From assembly GCA_025449845.1 (NCBI GenBank), contig JANWIP010000007.1, positions 62,001-126,000 on the forward strand: a stretch of 64,000 nucleotides of DNA. The letters are read 5' to 3'. The translations under genes and the position numbers were made by a program. A model generated the notes under the pieces. That model did no database searches and was not told where the DNA came from. It saw only the letters and a program-made list of their open reading frames with translations. Below are positions 8,729 through 18,235 of the stretch, one piece after another. Numbering within the stretch: position 1 is the stretch's first letter; each line of letters opens with the position of its first letter. This stretch comes from Solirubrobacteraceae bacterium (GTDB lineage: Bacteria; Actinomycetota; Thermoleophilia; Solirubrobacterales; Solirubrobacteraceae).

Positions 8729-11325
8729 TTGGCCTCCAGCCAGTTGCGCCCCACGCCGACGTCGACGGCCATCGGCGGGTCGTGCTCCCAGACCCCGACC
8801 ATCTCGCGTTCGATCAGCTCACGCGCCACCGGAACCTCATCGGGAGCGCCTTCGAACAGCAGCTCGTCGTGGATGGTCAAGATGAGGCGCGTCTGCAGGT
8901 TGGCCACGGCAAGCGAGTGGTGGCAGCGCACCATCGCCAGCTTGATGATGTCGGCTGCGGTGCCCTGGATGACCGTGTTGACGGCCAGACGCTCGCCCAG
9001 CGTGCGCACCTGGTAGTTGCGGGCGCGCAGCTCGGGGATCTGCCGGCGGCGACCCCATAGCGTTTTGACGTGGCCCAACTCTTTGGCCTGATCGATGGTG
9101 TGCTGCATGAAGTGGGCGACGCGCGGGAAGCGCGCGAGGTAGGCGTCGATGAACTCCTTGGCCTCTTCGCGGGGGATGTTGAGGCGATCGGCCAAGCCGA
9201 AGTCCGAGAGGCCATAGACGATGCCGTAGTTGATCATCTTGGACTTGGAGCGCATACCCGGGTCGATCTGCTCGGGGGCCACCTGGAAGACCTGCGAGGC
9301 GGTGGCGGTATGGACATCCTCGCCTTGGCGAAAGATCTCTTTGAGCACCGGCTCATCGGCGGCGTGGGCGAGTACGCGCAGCTCGATCTGCGAGTAGTCG
9401 GCGGAGATCAACACGTGGCCCTCCTCGGCCTCGAAGCAGCCGCGGATCTCACGCCCCAGGGAAGTGCGGATCGGGACGTTCTGCATGTTCGGGTTGGTGC
9501 TCGACAGCCGGCCGGTCTGCGCGACGGTCTGCAGGAAGGTGGTGTGGATGCGGGAGTGCTCGTCCACCTCCTGGGGCAGCACGTCGAGGTAGGTCTTGAT
9601 CAGCGTCGAGAGCTCGCGCCAGCGCTCGATGCGGGGCACGATCGCGTGCTCATCGCGGATCGCCTGCAATACGCGAGCGTCGGTGGAGTAGCCCGTCTTG
9701 CCGCGGCGCTTACGCGAGAGACCCAGCTTCTCGAACAGGATCTCGCCGACCTGCTGGGGGGAGGCGATCAGGAACTCCGTCTCCGCGAGCGCGAAGATTT
9801 CCTGTTCGAGCTCCAGGATCTCCTCGCGCACACGCTGGGCGACCTCGTGCAGACGGGGTACGTTCAGGCGCACTCCCACGACCTCCATGTCGCGCAGCAC
9901 CACTACCAGCGGCAGCTCGAAGTCGCGCATGACCGCCTCCAGGTCGCGCTCTGTGATCTGCTCGCGCTGCCACTGCGCAAGTGCACTCATCAATAGTGCC
10001 TGCGCGGCGACCGGGTCATCGAGGTCGCTGGCGAGCCCGCGCTCTTCGCACAGCTCCGCGAGCGGATAGCCGCGGCGGGCAGGCTCCAGCAGATAGGCGC
10101 CCAGCAGCGTGTCGTGCACCAGTCCCGGGGGCACCAGCTTGAGCGCCTTGGCGTCGTGGGCCACCACGGAGCGCTCGCCGCAGGCGCGCACGACCTCCTC
10201 TGGCCCCTCGCAGTCCCCGGCGAGGACATTGCCATCGTGGGCCACGGCGAAGCGCCACGATGGCCCCTCGGCGAACAGCGCACCCTCAGGGATCTCGGCA
10301 GCCACGACGGCTACATACAGTTCCTGCGCCTTGAGCTTGGCGATGTCGCCGACCGCCCCATGGCGCACGGACGCCGTCAGCCTGACCTCGGTCGCGGGCG
10401 CCGGCGCCGCCAGCTCGGGGTCGCCTAGCGCTTCCTCCAGGCGGCGCAGGGGGTCGCGCAGCTCGTACTCGCGGAACACCTCGCGCACCCGTGAGCGGTC
10501 GGGCTCGCGCGTGGCCTCACCGCGCGGATCGAAGTCGATCTCCACATCGCGCTGCACGGTGGCGAGCTGCTTGGACACGCGCGCGTCCTCGGCGTGGTCG
10601 ATGAGGTTCTGCTTGCGCTTGGCGCCACCGATCTCGCGTACATGCCCGAGGACGCCCTCCAGGGAGCCGAAGCGCTGGATCAGATCGCTGGCGGTCTTAT
10701 CTCCGATGCCGGGGACGCCGGGGATGTTGTCCGAGGTGTCGCCCTTCAGACCATAGAAGTCGGGGATCAGCTCAGGCGGGATGCCGTAGCGGTCCAGCAC
10801 CGCCTGGTGGTCATAGATCTTCGTGTCGGTGATGCCGCGCGAGGTGGCCATCACCTTCACCACCCCCTCGGGATCGATCAGCTGGAAGACATCGCGGTCG
10901 CCGGTGACGATCATCACCGACACGCCGGCGGCGCGCGCACGCTCGGCGAGCGTTGCGATCACGTCGTCGGCCTCGTAGCCCTCCACCCTTACGTTGCGAT
11001 AGCCAAAGGACTCCACCAGCGGTTCCATCGCCGGCCACTGCTGTTTGAGCAGATCCGGACGCGAGCGGCGCTGGGCCTTGTACTCGGAGAACAGCTCCGT
11101 GCGTCCGGACATGCCGGCATCCCAGGCCACTACCGTGGGGCACACGCCGTACTCGGTGACGATCTTCACGAGCATCGAGGCGAAGCCGAAGATCGCGTTG
11201 GTGGGGACCCCGGTTGAGGTGGCGATTGACTCGGGCAGCGCGTAGAAGGCGCGGTAGACAAGGCTTGGCCCATCGATCAGGAACAGTCGCCGCTCCCCCG
11301 CGCTCCCGTTGGTAGCCTCGCTCAT
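8725..11325 (-). CDS. polA: DNA polymerase I
   Basis: Repair and Okazaki-fragment polymerase, 866 residues from ATG 11325 (MSEATNGSAGERRLFLIDGPS). The 5'-3' exonuclease domain shows FLIDGPSLVYRAFYALP, VKVMATSRGITDT and GIGDKTASDLIQRFG. The central 3'-5' exonuclease-like region lacks clear DxE metal ligands and is probably inactive, as in many Gram-positive Pol I proteins. The polymerase domain has DYSQIELRVLAHAADEP (motif A), RSKSKMINYGIVYGLS (motif B) and TIHDELLFEG (motif C). The frame is open for 24 codons upstream but that part looks noncoding and overlaps the divergent malic enzyme promoter. Confidence 0.97.
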   Translation of the reverse strand: MSEATNGSAGERRLFLIDGPSLVYRAFYALPESIATSTGVPTNAIFGFASMLVKIVTEYGVCPTVVAWDAGMSGRTELFSEYKAQRRSRPDLLKQQWPAMEPLVESFGYRNVRVEGYEADDVIATLAERARAAGVSVMIVTGDRDVFQLIDPEGVVKVMATSRGITDTKIYDHQAVLDRYGIPPELIPDFYGLKGDTSDNIPGVPGIGDKTASDLIQRFGSLEGVLGHVREIGGAKRKQNLIDHAEDARVSKQLATVQRDVEIDFDPRGEATREPDRSRVREVFREYELRDPLRRLEEALGDPELAAPAPATEVRLTASVRHGAVGDIAKLKAQELYVAVVAAEIPEGALFAEGPSWRFAVAHDGNVLAGDCEGPEEVVRACGERSVVAHDAKALKLVPPGLVHDTLLGAYLLEPARRGYPLAELCEERGLASDLDDPVAAQALLMSALAQWQREQITERDLEAVMRDFELPLVVVLRDMEVVGVRLNVPRLHEVAQRVREEILELEQEIFALAETEFLIASPQQVGEILFEKLGLSRKRRGKTGYSTDARVLQAIRDEHAIVPRIERWRELSTLIKTYLDVLPQEVDEHSRIHTTFLQTVAQTGRLSSTNPNMQNVPIRTSLGREIRGCFEAEEGHVLISADYSQIELRVLAHAADEPVLKEIFRQGEDVHTATASQVFQVAPEQIDPGMRSKSKMINYGIVYGLSDFGLADRLNIPREEAKEFIDAYLARFPRVAHFMQHTIDQAKELGHVKTLWGRRRQIPELRARNYQVRTLGERLAVNTVIQGTAADIIKLAMVRCHHSLAVANLQTRLILTIHDELLFEGAPDEVPVARELIEREMVGVWEHDPPMAVDVGVGRNWLEAK

Positions 11326-11381
11326 CGTCGAGCACTTTAGGGCAGGAGGCCGGCGAACCGCGAGCAATAACATGGCCATCC

Positions 11382-12899
11382 ATGGCCATGCCCACAAATC
11401 TAGGAGCCCCCGAGTTGAGCATCACCCCCAGCGCCCAGTACCGCCTCACGATTCGCGTCCGAATGGACGACACGCCGGGCGTAGTTGGAGAGGTGACCAC
11501 CGCGATCGGCGAGGCCGGCGGGATGGTGGGCGCGGTCGATCTCGTCGAGGCCGACTCCCATGGCAGCGTCAGGGACATCGTGGTGGACGCGGCCAACCGC
11601 GAACACTGGGGCAGGATCCTGGCGGCGATCGATGCGCTTGAGGGCGTCGAGGTGATCGACACCACCGACCGCACCTTCCTGCTGCATGTGGGCGGCAAGA
11701 TCGAACAGCACAACAAGCACCCGCTGAAGACGCGCGACGACCTCTCGATGACCTACACCCCCGGCGTGGCGCGGGTCTGCATCGCCATCCACGACGACCC
11801 CGACAAGGCTTTCCAGTACACGATCAAGCGCAATACGGTGGCGGTGGTCTCCGATGGCACGGCGGTGCTCGGCCTGGGTGACATCGGGCCGGCGGCGGCA
11901 ATGCCGGTGATGGAGGGCAAGGCGTGCCTGTTCAAGGAGTTCGCGGGCGTGGATGCCTTCCCGATCTGCCTTGACACCAAGGACCCCGATGAGATCGTGC
12001 GGGCCGTCAAGCTGATGGCGCCCGGCTTTGGGGGGATCAACCTGGAGGACATCTCCGCGCCACGCTGTTTTGAGATCGAGGATCGCCTCAAAGAAGAGCT
12101 CGACATCCCTGTGTTTCATGACGATCAGCACGGCACCGCTGTGGTGGTGATGGCGGCGCTGCTGAACGCCGTGAAGCTGACGGAAAGACGCCTTGAGAAC
12201 CTGCACGTGTTGGTCATTGGACTGGGCGCCGCGGGCGTGGCGGTGACGAAGATCCTGCTGGCCGCGGGTGTGCGCAACATCATCGGCGCGGACTCGCGCG
12301 GCGCTCTGCACGTCAAGCGCGGGGACTATCTGGATGGCTCGATGAACCCCGTCAAGCGCTGGTTCGCCGAGGTGACCAACCCCGAGTGCCGAGATGGCAA
12401 GCCGGCTGATGTGATCGACGGCGCCGACCTGCTGATCGGTCTCTCCGGCGCGAAGGCGATGCCCGCGGAGGCGCTGGCACGTATGAACCCCGACGCGATG
12501 GTGTTCGCCATGGCCAATCCCAACCCCGAGGTGAACCCCGAGGAGGCCGCCCCCTATGTGCGCATCATGGCGACGGGGCGCTCGGACTACCCCAACCAGA
12601 TCAACAACGTGCTCTGCTTCCCCGGCATCTTCCGCGGCGCCCTCGATGTGCGTGCCCCCAGCATCACCGAGAAGATGAAGATGGCTGCTGCCCAGGCGAT
12701 CGCTGACATCGTGCCCGAGCCGGAGCTGCGCGAGGACTACATCATTCCCTCGGTCTTCAACCGCGACGTGGCCCCCGCCGTGGCCGCGGCGGTGGCCGAC
12801 GAGGCGCGCGCCAGCGGCACCGCGCTAGCCGGGCACGAGGTGGGCTACGCCCACGGCGACAACGGCACCCCCCACGTCGGCGCGCAGGTGTCAAGCTGA
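11382..12899 (+). CDS. NAD(P)-dependent malic enzyme with N-terminal ACT domain
   Basis: Oxidative decarboxylation of malate to pyruvate. The 505-residue protein has an N-terminal ACT domain (about residues 20-95: YRLTIRVRMDDTPGVVGEV), then the malic enzyme core: LSMTYTPGVARVC, metal/catalytic EGKACLFKEFAGVDAFP, EDISAPRCFEIEDRL, HDDQHGTAVVVMAALLNA and the NAD motif GLGAAGVAVTKILL. ACT domains usually bind amino acids, so allosteric control is likely. Two ATGs (11382, 11388) are possible. The coding 3' end is copied in the following gap (12883-12974). Confidence 0.93.
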   Translation: MAMPTNLGAPELSITPSAQYRLTIRVRMDDTPGVVGEVTTAIGEAGGMVGAVDLVEADSHGSVRDIVVDAANREHWGRILAAIDALEGVEVIDTTDRTFLLHVGGKIEQHNKHPLKTRDDLSMTYTPGVARVCIAIHDDPDKAFQYTIKRNTVAVVSDGTAVLGLGDIGPAAAMPVMEGKACLFKEFAGVDAFPICLDTKDPDEIVRAVKLMAPGFGGINLEDISAPRCFEIEDRLKEELDIPVFHDDQHGTAVVVMAALLNAVKLTERRLENLHVLVIGLGAAGVAVTKILLAAGVRNIIGADSRGALHVKRGDYLDGSMNPVKRWFAEVTNPECRDGKPADVIDGADLLIGLSGAKAMPAEALARMNPDAMVFAMANPNPEVNPEEAAPYVRIMATGRSDYPNQINNVLCFPGIFRGALDVRAPSITEKMKMAAAQAIADIVPEPELREDYIIPSVFNRDVAPAVAAAVADEARASGTALAGHEVGYAHGDNGTPHVGAQVSS

Positions 12900-12974
12900 G
12901 GGAGTGATCGGTGCATGCCAGGCTAAGGAGTGGCCCAGGTGTCGAGCTGACGCAGGTGTCAAGCTGAGGGAGTG
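12883..12974. repeat. Duplicated malic enzyme 3' end, including stop codon
   Basis: A 24-base unit at 12883-12906 (CGCAGGTGTCAAGCTGAGGG plus AGTG) carries the last codons and TGA of the malic enzyme and is repeated exactly at 12951-12974. A partial, mutated copy (CCAGGTGTCGAGCTGA, 12935-12950) lies directly before the second copy. The second copy ends nine bases before the next start codon and supplies its upstream region. Confidence 0.85.
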
Positions 12975-12982
12975 GTGATGTT

Positions 12983-13957
12983 ATGCGGGTGACCGTAACC
13001 GGAGCGACAGGACTGGTCGGGCCGGCTGTCGTAGCCCACTTGCGCGCTCGTGACGCACAGGTCACGGTGCTCTCCCGCGACCCTGAGCGCGCCTTGGCGA
13101 AGTTGGTGGACACCGCGCCAACTCCGGGATCAGATCAAGACACACCTGCTCCTCTGCAGGCCTTTAGATGGGACCCGCTTGCGGAACCCGCGCCGGTGGA
13201 GGCCCTGTCAGGACGCGAGGGCGTGGTGCACTTGGCAGGCGAGCCGATTGCCCAGCGCTGGAGCCCTCAGGTCAAACGCGCGATCCGTGAGAGTCGCGTG
13301 CAGGGTACGCGCAACCTCATTGAGGGCCTGCGCGCGCTCGACTCAGCGGCCGAGGGCGCTCCACCTGGGCCCCGCCCACGCGTGCTGGTCAGCAGTTCCG
13401 CGATCGGCTATTACGGACATCATGCAGAGGAGCCCTTAGACGAGGAGGCCCCGGCCGGCCGCGACTACTTGGCGCAGATCTGCATTGCCTGGGAGGCCGA
13501 GGCGCGCAGCGCAACGGAGCTCGGCATGCGCGCGGTGCAGGTCCGTACCGGCGTGGTCCTCGATTCCCAAGGCGGCGCGCTGGCCAAGATGCTGCCTCCT
13601 TTTCGCCTGGGCATCGGCGGTCCCGTCGCCGGTGGCCGGCAGTTCATCTCGTGGATCCATCGCGACGATCTGGTGGAGATGATCTTGGCCGCGCTGTATG
13701 ACGACACCTGGCAGGGTGCGATCAACGCGACCGCCCCCACGCCTGTGACCAATGGCGAGTTCTCCAAGGCGCTCGGCCGTGTTTTGCATCGCCCAGCATT
13801 CCTACCTGTCCCTGGACTCGCGTTGCACGCCCTGTACGGCGAGATGGCCGAGATCGTCACGAGCGGCGCGCGGGTCCTGCCGGCGAAGCCGCTGATGTTT
13901 GGCTACCGCTTTGCTCACCCCGACCTGGAGGAGGCGTTGCGCTCGGCGTTGGGCTGA
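12983..13957 (+). CDS. TIGR01777 family NAD-dependent epimerase (SDR39U1/YfcH-like)
   Basis: A 324-residue atypical SDR. It begins MRVTVTGATGLVGPAVVAHL and shows family hallmarks GVVHLAGEPIAQRWSPQVK, SRVQGTRNLIEGL, VSSSAIGYYG and VQVRTGVVLDSQGGALAKML, then PVAGGRQFISWIHRDDLVEM and NATAPTPVTNGEFSKAL. Length and motif order fit TIGR01777. The family's physiological reaction is not established; some members are linked to cell division. It converges, with a three-base gap, on the binding-protein gene. Confidence 0.93.
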   Translation: MRVTVTGATGLVGPAVVAHLRARDAQVTVLSRDPERALAKLVDTAPTPGSDQDTPAPLQAFRWDPLAEPAPVEALSGREGVVHLAGEPIAQRWSPQVKRAIRESRVQGTRNLIEGLRALDSAAEGAPPGPRPRVLVSSSAIGYYGHHAEEPLDEEAPAGRDYLAQICIAWEAEARSATELGMRAVQVRTGVVLDSQGGALAKMLPPFRLGIGGPVAGGRQFISWIHRDDLVEMILAALYDDTWQGAINATAPTPVTNGEFSKALGRVLHRPAFLPVPGLALHALYGEMAEIVTSGARVLPAKPLMFGYRFAHPDLEEALRSALG

Positions 13958-13960
13958 AGC

Positions 13961-15190
13961 TCAGCCGGCGTTGAAGGTCCGCCAGAACACCAGCTGCCCA
14001 TTTGTAACGCGATCGGCCCCATATCGCGAGAGCGTGCTGTCGCCATTGGGCTGGATCGAGTAGCGGCCGAGCACGGAGTCACGTTCCTTGGTGTGGAAGA
14101 ACTGATCGACCACGGCCTGCTTGTTGTTGCCGCTGGAGCCGGCGTTGCGGATCGCCTGTAGGACGACGCTCATCGCCTCATAGCCGTAGAGAGCCTCGGG
14201 CGTAGGAGCTTCATGAAAACGGCTGCGGTAGTCAGCGAAGAGGTGCTGGGCTGAGGCGGGGTAAGCGCCTGCCGGAAGTATGGGGGTGGTGATGTAGGTG
14301 CTTTCACCGGCCGAGCCGATCTGATTCGCAAAGGCCGCATTGAGCATCGTGTTAGGACCCAGCAGCAGCAGATGGGGATCAGCCGCATGCAGCTGCCGCC
14401 AGAGGGCGACTACGCCCGGGGAGGTGCCACCGCTAAAGAAGACGGCCTGGGCGCCACTGCCCACGACCTTGTGCACCTCGCCGCTGAATTCAGAGCCAGC
14501 GGTGGTGGCGATGCTGTCGTGTCCCAGCACCTTGATGGCGCCCGCTGTCGCGTCGCCGGCGAGGATCTGCGCGAGTGGCACCTGGAAAGGGTCCTGGTCA
14601 TCGATCACGTACAGGCGCTTGACGTGCAGTGCGCCCATCAGCCGCACCTGCGCGGCGGCCTGCACGGCATCGGCGGGCTCCAGGCGGCCGAAGCTGCGGT
14701 GGCCAGTCGGATAGAAGCGTTCGGGCTCATCCTGGCCCGCGTCGAGTGAGGAGGTCAAGCCCACATAGGGGCTTGCGGGGCTGATCTGGAGAATGCCGGC
14801 GGCGTTGATCAGCGGCAGCGAAATCGCCGTGGCGGCGGAGTTGTAGTCGCCGAGATAGGCGATTGTGCTGGTGTCCTGGGCGGCAGTCTTGGCGTCGGCC
14901 GCTGTTATGCCCGGGTCCCACTGACCCGTTTGCGGGTTGGCGTCGTCCAGGGAGTAGTAGCTGACGCGGTACTGCCCCACATGCCCGCCGGCCTCATACA
15001 GCGCCAGCTTCTCGCCGTTGACGATCTGCCCTGAGACGCCAGCTGAGGCGCCCTGCAGAGGCAAGCTTGAGTAGACCGTGAGCAGGTTGCCCAGGTTGCT
15101 CGATGCCCCAGAGACCCCCACTCCCCCGCAGCCAGAGACTGCTGCGGCGCCAGCCGCGAGCAGCCCCAGCAGGCAGAGGGCGTATTTCAC
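13961..15190 (-). CDS. Periplasmic-type substrate-binding lipoprotein (branched-chain amino acid family)
   Basis: A 409-residue ABC-type solute-binding protein of the leucine/isoleucine/valine type. The start is GTG 15190, which yields a lipoprotein signal peptide with lipobox VSGC (Cys 21), so the mature protein is anchored to the outer face of the membrane. Type I periplasmic fold elements include LTVYSSLPLQG, TIAYLGDYNSAATAISLPL and QAVFFSGGTSPGVVALWRQL. No permease or ATPase gene accompanies it, so it may be a sensor or use a distant transporter. Downstream of trpA and the 54-residue membrane protein on the same strand. Confidence 0.85.
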   Translation of the reverse strand: MKYALCLLGLLAAGAAAVSGCGGVGVSGASSNLGNLLTVYSSLPLQGASAGVSGQIVNGEKLALYEAGGHVGQYRVSYYSLDDANPQTGQWDPGITAADAKTAAQDTSTIAYLGDYNSAATAISLPLINAAGILQISPASPYVGLTSSLDAGQDEPERFYPTGHRSFGRLEPADAVQAAAQVRLMGALHVKRLYVIDDQDPFQVPLAQILAGDATAGAIKVLGHDSIATTAGSEFSGEVHKVVGSGAQAVFFSGGTSPGVVALWRQLHAADPHLLLLGPNTMLNAAFANQIGSAGESTYITTPILPAGAYPASAQHLFADYRSRFHEAPTPEALYGYEAMSVVLQAIRNAGSSGNNKQAVVDQFFHTKERDSVLGRYSIQPNGDSTLSRYGADRVTNGQLVFWRTFNAG

Positions 15191-15233
15191 ATGCAAATGC
15201 GGCTGCCGATGCCGGCGCGAGCGCACCAGATGG

Positions 15234-15398
15234 CTAGCTGGTCCGGCGGCCGGGGAGGTAGCCGGAGAGGATCTTGAGGCAGGCACCAACGAGGATGATG
15301 ACTGCAGCCAGCATGAACGCGTCGAAGCCCTTCGCGCCCAGCGCCCACAGCACGATCCAGACGACCAGGCCGGCAGTGACGGTGAGGATGAGTCCCAT
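15234..15398 (-). CDS. 54-residue membrane protein
   Basis: Short gene between trpA and the binding protein. ATG 15398 to TAG 15234 encodes 54 residues with two hydrophobic helices (LILTVTAGLVVWIVLWALG and AFMLAAVIILVGACLKIL) separated by AKGFD and ending in GYLPGRRTS. It starts 12 bases after the trpA stop, in the same direction. Small actinobacterial proteins of this layout are common, but I cannot assign a function. Confidence 0.7.
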   Translation of the reverse strand: MGLILTVTAGLVVWIVLWALGAKGFDAFMLAAVIILVGACLKILSGYLPGRRTS

Positions 15399-15410
15399 GA
15401 GCGGGCAATC

Positions 15411-16220
15411 CTATAGGGCCAGGCCCGCGGCAAGCTCCGCCACCAGCACACCTACCGCCCCCGCAGGGTCCTGTGCCTCGCCCGCGGCGCGCACCAGGCG
15501 AGTGCCCACGATCACCCCGTCTGCCCCGGCCTGTGCAGCCTGTCGAGCCTGCTCGGGCGTGGAGATACCAAAGCCGAGCGCCACCGGCGCGTGCGTGGCG
15601 GCCTTGGCTGCGGCGACGACCTCCGCGAAGCGCTCAGAAAGAGCCGCACGCTCTCCGGTGGTGCCAACGACCGAGACGGTGTAGAGAAAGCCGCGTGTCT
15701 GCGAGCCGATCTGCGCAAGGCGCTCTGGTGGCGTGGTGGGCGCCACGAGCGGCACGAGCGCGATCCCGTGTGCATCGCACGCCGCCAGCGCCTGCTCTGT
15801 CTCCTCCAGGGGAAGATCGGGCACGATCAGCCCACAGGCCCCCGTCCGTGCCAGGCGATCCACGAACGCCTCGACACCGGGCGCAAGCACCATGTTGGCG
15901 TAGCACATCAGCACCACGGGGATATCGGGCGCCAGCGCGCGCGCCAGCTCAAGCACGCTTGCGATATTGGCCCCCGCGGTCAACGCCTTGGTGCCCGCCG
16001 CATGGATGACCGGGCCGTCGGCCAGCGGATCGGAGTAAGGCACGCCCAGCTCGATGATGTCAGCGCCCGCCTGCACGCAGGCCTGGCCGATGCGCAAGGA
16101 CTCCTCATGGGTGGGGTAGCCGCCCATCATGTAGGGCATCAGCGCCGCTCTCTTGCCGTGCTCGGAGAAGGCCCGGGCAAGACGCTCGGTCCCTGTCTGG
16201 GTGATCGTCAGGTCGCTCAT
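15411..16220 (-). CDS. trpA: Tryptophan synthase alpha subunit
   Basis: Splits indole-3-glycerol phosphate to indole and glyceraldehyde 3-phosphate, passing indole to TrpB. The 269-residue TIM barrel shows PYMMGGYPTHEES, the catalytic DIIELGVPYSDPLADGP, GLIVPDLPLEETE and LGFGISTPEQA. Its ATG (16220-16218) overlaps the stop of the Met-rich small ORF, giving ATGA coupling. Translation of trpA is therefore probably coupled to that ORF rather than directly to trpB. Confidence 0.98.
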   Translation of the reverse strand: MSDLTITQTGTERLARAFSEHGKRAALMPYMMGGYPTHEESLRIGQACVQAGADIIELGVPYSDPLADGPVIHAAGTKALTAGANIASVLELARALAPDIPVVLMCYANMVLAPGVEAFVDRLARTGACGLIVPDLPLEETEQALAACDAHGIALVPLVAPTTPPERLAQIGSQTRGFLYTVSVVGTTGERAALSERFAEVVAAAKAATHAPVALGFGISTPEQARQAAQAGADGVIVGTRLVRAAGEAQDPAGAVGVLVAELAAGLAL

Positions 16221-16339
16221 GTCAGGGCCGTCATCAGGACGCTCATACCCATCGTCATGTCGCTCATGCCGAGAGCCTTCATCAGGACGCTCATACCCAT
16301 CGTCATGTCGCTCATGCCGAGAGCCTTCAGGTCGCTCAT
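16217..16339 (-). CDS. 40-codon methionine-rich ORF between trpB and trpA
   Basis: ATG 16339 overlaps the trpB stop (ATGA, 16336-16339) and its TGA (16219-16217) overlaps the trpA ATG, so it exactly fills the junction as a coupled cistron. It encodes 40 residues with 10 Met and a 16-residue repeat (unit from [11 protein letters not shown] to MSVLM) present twice, which is a 48-base tandem repeat at the DNA level. The repeat resembles the trpA start (ATGAGCGACCTGA) and the trpB end (GTCCTGGCGCTGACATGAGC), so it looks like duplicated junction sequence. The coding geometry is exact, but the peptide may be only a coupling device. No known family. Confidence 0.55.
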   Translation of the reverse strand: MSDLKALGMSDMTMGMSVLMKALGMSDMTMGMSVLMTALT

Positions 16340-17496
16340 GTCAGCGCCAGGACCTCGGCGAGATCCTTGTCGCCGCGCCCCGAGAGGCACACCAGATCAA
16401 GCTCGCCGTCCTCCTGCGCCAGCGTCCATGCCAGGGCATGGGCGGTCTCAAGCGCGGGGATGATCCCCTCAAGGCGCGTGACCTCGCGGAAGGCGGCTAG
16501 CGCCTGCGCATCGGTCACGGCGACATAGCGCGCTCGACCGGAGTCGCGCAGGAATGCGTGCTGGGGGCCCGTGCCGGGATAGTCCAAGCCGGCGGAGACC
16601 GAATGCGCCTCGATGATCTGCCCCTCCTCGTCCTGCATGATCGCCGATAGTGAGCCATGCAGCACGCCGGCGCGACCCCCCACGGTCAGCGGCGCTCCGT
16701 GGCGTGGCGTGTTGATGCCCTCCCCTCCCGCCTCCACGCCGATCAGCTGCACCTGCGGATCATCGAGAAAGGCGGTGAAGGTGCCGATCGCATTGGAGCC
16801 GCCACCGACACAGGCGATTACGCGTGACGGCAGCCGGCCCTCGCGTTTGAGGACCTGTGCGCGGGCCTCATCGCCGATGACTCGCTGTAGGTCGCGCACC
16901 AACGCCGGATAAGGCGCAGGACCGACTGCGGAGCCAATCACATAGTGGGTGCTCTGCACGTTAGTGACCCAATCGCGGATCGCGGCCGAGGTGGCCTCCT
17001 TGAGCGTGCGCGCACCCGCATCGATCGGCTGCACGGTAGCCCCCAACAGTTCCATGCGCTGCACGTTGGGGCGCTGGCGGCGCGTGTCCTCAGCGCCCAT
17101 GTAGATCACACACTCAAGGCCCAGCAGCGCGCAGACCGTGGCCGTGGCCACCCCATGCTGGCCGGCGCCTGTCTCGGCGATGATGCGCCGCTTGCCCATG
17201 CGCTTTGCCAACAGTGCCTGGCCGAGCGCGTTGTTGAGCTTGTGCGAGCCGGTGTGGTTGAGATCCTCGCGCTTGAGGTACACCGGCCTGCCCATACGCT
17301 CGGACAAGCGCCGCGCGCGGTACAACGGCGTAGGACGTCCAGCGAAATCGCGCAGCAGTCCTTCCAGCTCGGAGCGGTAGTTCGGGTCCTCGCGGGCCGC
17401 GAGCCATGCCTGCTCCAGCTCCGCTAGTGCGGGCATCAGCGTCTCGGGAACAAACTGACCGCCGTAGCGGCCAAAGCGGTGCTCGATGGTGCTCAC
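16336..17496 (-). CDS. trpB: Tryptophan synthase beta subunit
   Basis: PLP enzyme that joins indole and serine. The 386-residue protein shows [18 protein letters not shown] at the start, the PLP lysine in [32 protein letters not shown], and the phosphate loop [10 protein letters not shown]. Full length for TrpB1-type enzymes. It overlaps trpF upstream by ATGA (17493-17496) and the Met-rich ORF downstream by ATGA. Confidence 0.98.
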   Translation of the reverse strand: MSTIEHRFGRYGGQFVPETLMPALAELEQAWLAAREDPNYRSELEGLLRDFAGRPTPLYRARRLSERMGRPVYLKREDLNHTGSHKLNNALGQALLAKRMGKRRIIAETGAGQHGVATATVCALLGLECVIYMGAEDTRRQRPNVQRMELLGATVQPIDAGARTLKEATSAAIRDWVTNVQSTHYVIGSAVGPAPYPALVRDLQRVIGDEARAQVLKREGRLPSRVIACVGGGSNAIGTFTAFLDDPQVQLIGVEAGGEGINTPRHGAPLTVGGRAGVLHGSLSAIMQDEEGQIIEAHSVSAGLDYPGTGPQHAFLRDSGRARYVAVTDAQALAAFREVTRLEGIIPALETAHALAWTLAQEDGELDLVCLSGRGDKDLAEVLALT

Positions 17497-18152
17497 GCGG
17501 GCGAGCCTACCGACACCTGATGTGCCTGCGCAAAGAAGCTCCTCAACTTCTCGGGGTCCTTGTGTCCAGGCGCTGTCTCAGTGCCGCTAGCGGTGTCCAC
17601 AGCGTAGGGATGCGTGGCGGCGATCGCCTCGGCCACATTGTCAGGACCTAGTCCACCGCTGAGAATCAGCGGCACCTTGGAGCGCCGCGCGGCCAGCAGC
17701 TTCCAGTCGAAGGTCTCCCCCGTGCCACCGCGCAACCCCTGCTTCTCAGGCGCCTTGGGACGCGCGTCGAGCAGATGATAGTCGACGTGGTAGCGCTCCA
17801 CATCCCTGAGATCGCCCGGACCGGACACCTGCACGGCCTTGGCAATCTTCGCGCCGGTACGCCTCGCCGCCTCCAGGCAGAAGGCAGGACCCTCGTCGCC
17901 GTGCAGCTGAAGCATCGTCAGCTCCAGCACTTCACTGATGCGGGTGATCTCCTCAAGGGGCGCGTTGACGAACACCCCGCATAGCTCCACGCGCCGACGC
18001 ATGGCGGCGGCAATGCGCTGGGCCTCCTCAATCGAGCAGCGCCGGGGACTGCGCTCGTAGAAGATCATGCCGAGTGCCCACGCGCCGAGCCCCACCGCCA
18101 GCTCAGCGTCCTCCAGGCGGGTTATGCCGCATACCTTGATGTTCGGAGTCAT
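17493..18152 (-). CDS. trpF: Phosphoribosylanthranilate isomerase
   Basis: Amadori rearrangement step of tryptophan synthesis. From ATG 18152 it has 219 residues starting [16 protein letters not shown], with the catalytic Cys in [14 protein letters not shown], and [14 protein letters not shown] near the C terminus. A TTG three codons upstream is a less likely start. It is the first gene of the trpF-trpB-trpA group. The HtrA gene and a hairpin separate it from the trpE-G-D-C group, so it probably has its own promoter in 18153-18190 or is read through the hairpin. Confidence 0.96.
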   Translation of the reverse strand: MTPNIKVCGITRLEDAELAVGLGAWALGMIFYERSPRRCSIEEAQRIAAAMRRRVELCGVFVNAPLEEITRISEVLELTMLQLHGDEGPAFCLEAARRTGAKIAKAVQVSGPGDLRDVERYHVDYHLLDARPKAPEKQGLRGGTGETFDWKLLAARRSKVPLILSGGLGPDNVAEAIAATHPYAVDTASGTETAPGHKDPEKLRSFFAQAHQVSVGSPA

Positions 18153-18190
18153 CGACCCCAACGGTAGCGTCCCGCCAACTCGGGTACCAC

Positions 18191-18216
18191 CGGAGGGCCG
18201 CCGTAGCGGCCCTCCG
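18191..18216 (-). terminator. Strong hairpin after htrA
   Basis: CGGAGGGCCGC (18191-18201) and its exact complement GCGGCCCTCCG (18206-18216) form an 11-base-pair stem with a four-base loop, 20 bases after the htrA stop. No U-tract follows on the minus strand, so it may be a Rho-assisted terminator, an mRNA 3' stabiliser, or a partial terminator within a long trp transcript. Confidence 0.6.
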
Positions 18217-18235
18217 TCCCCCTGCCTGGCAAGAG

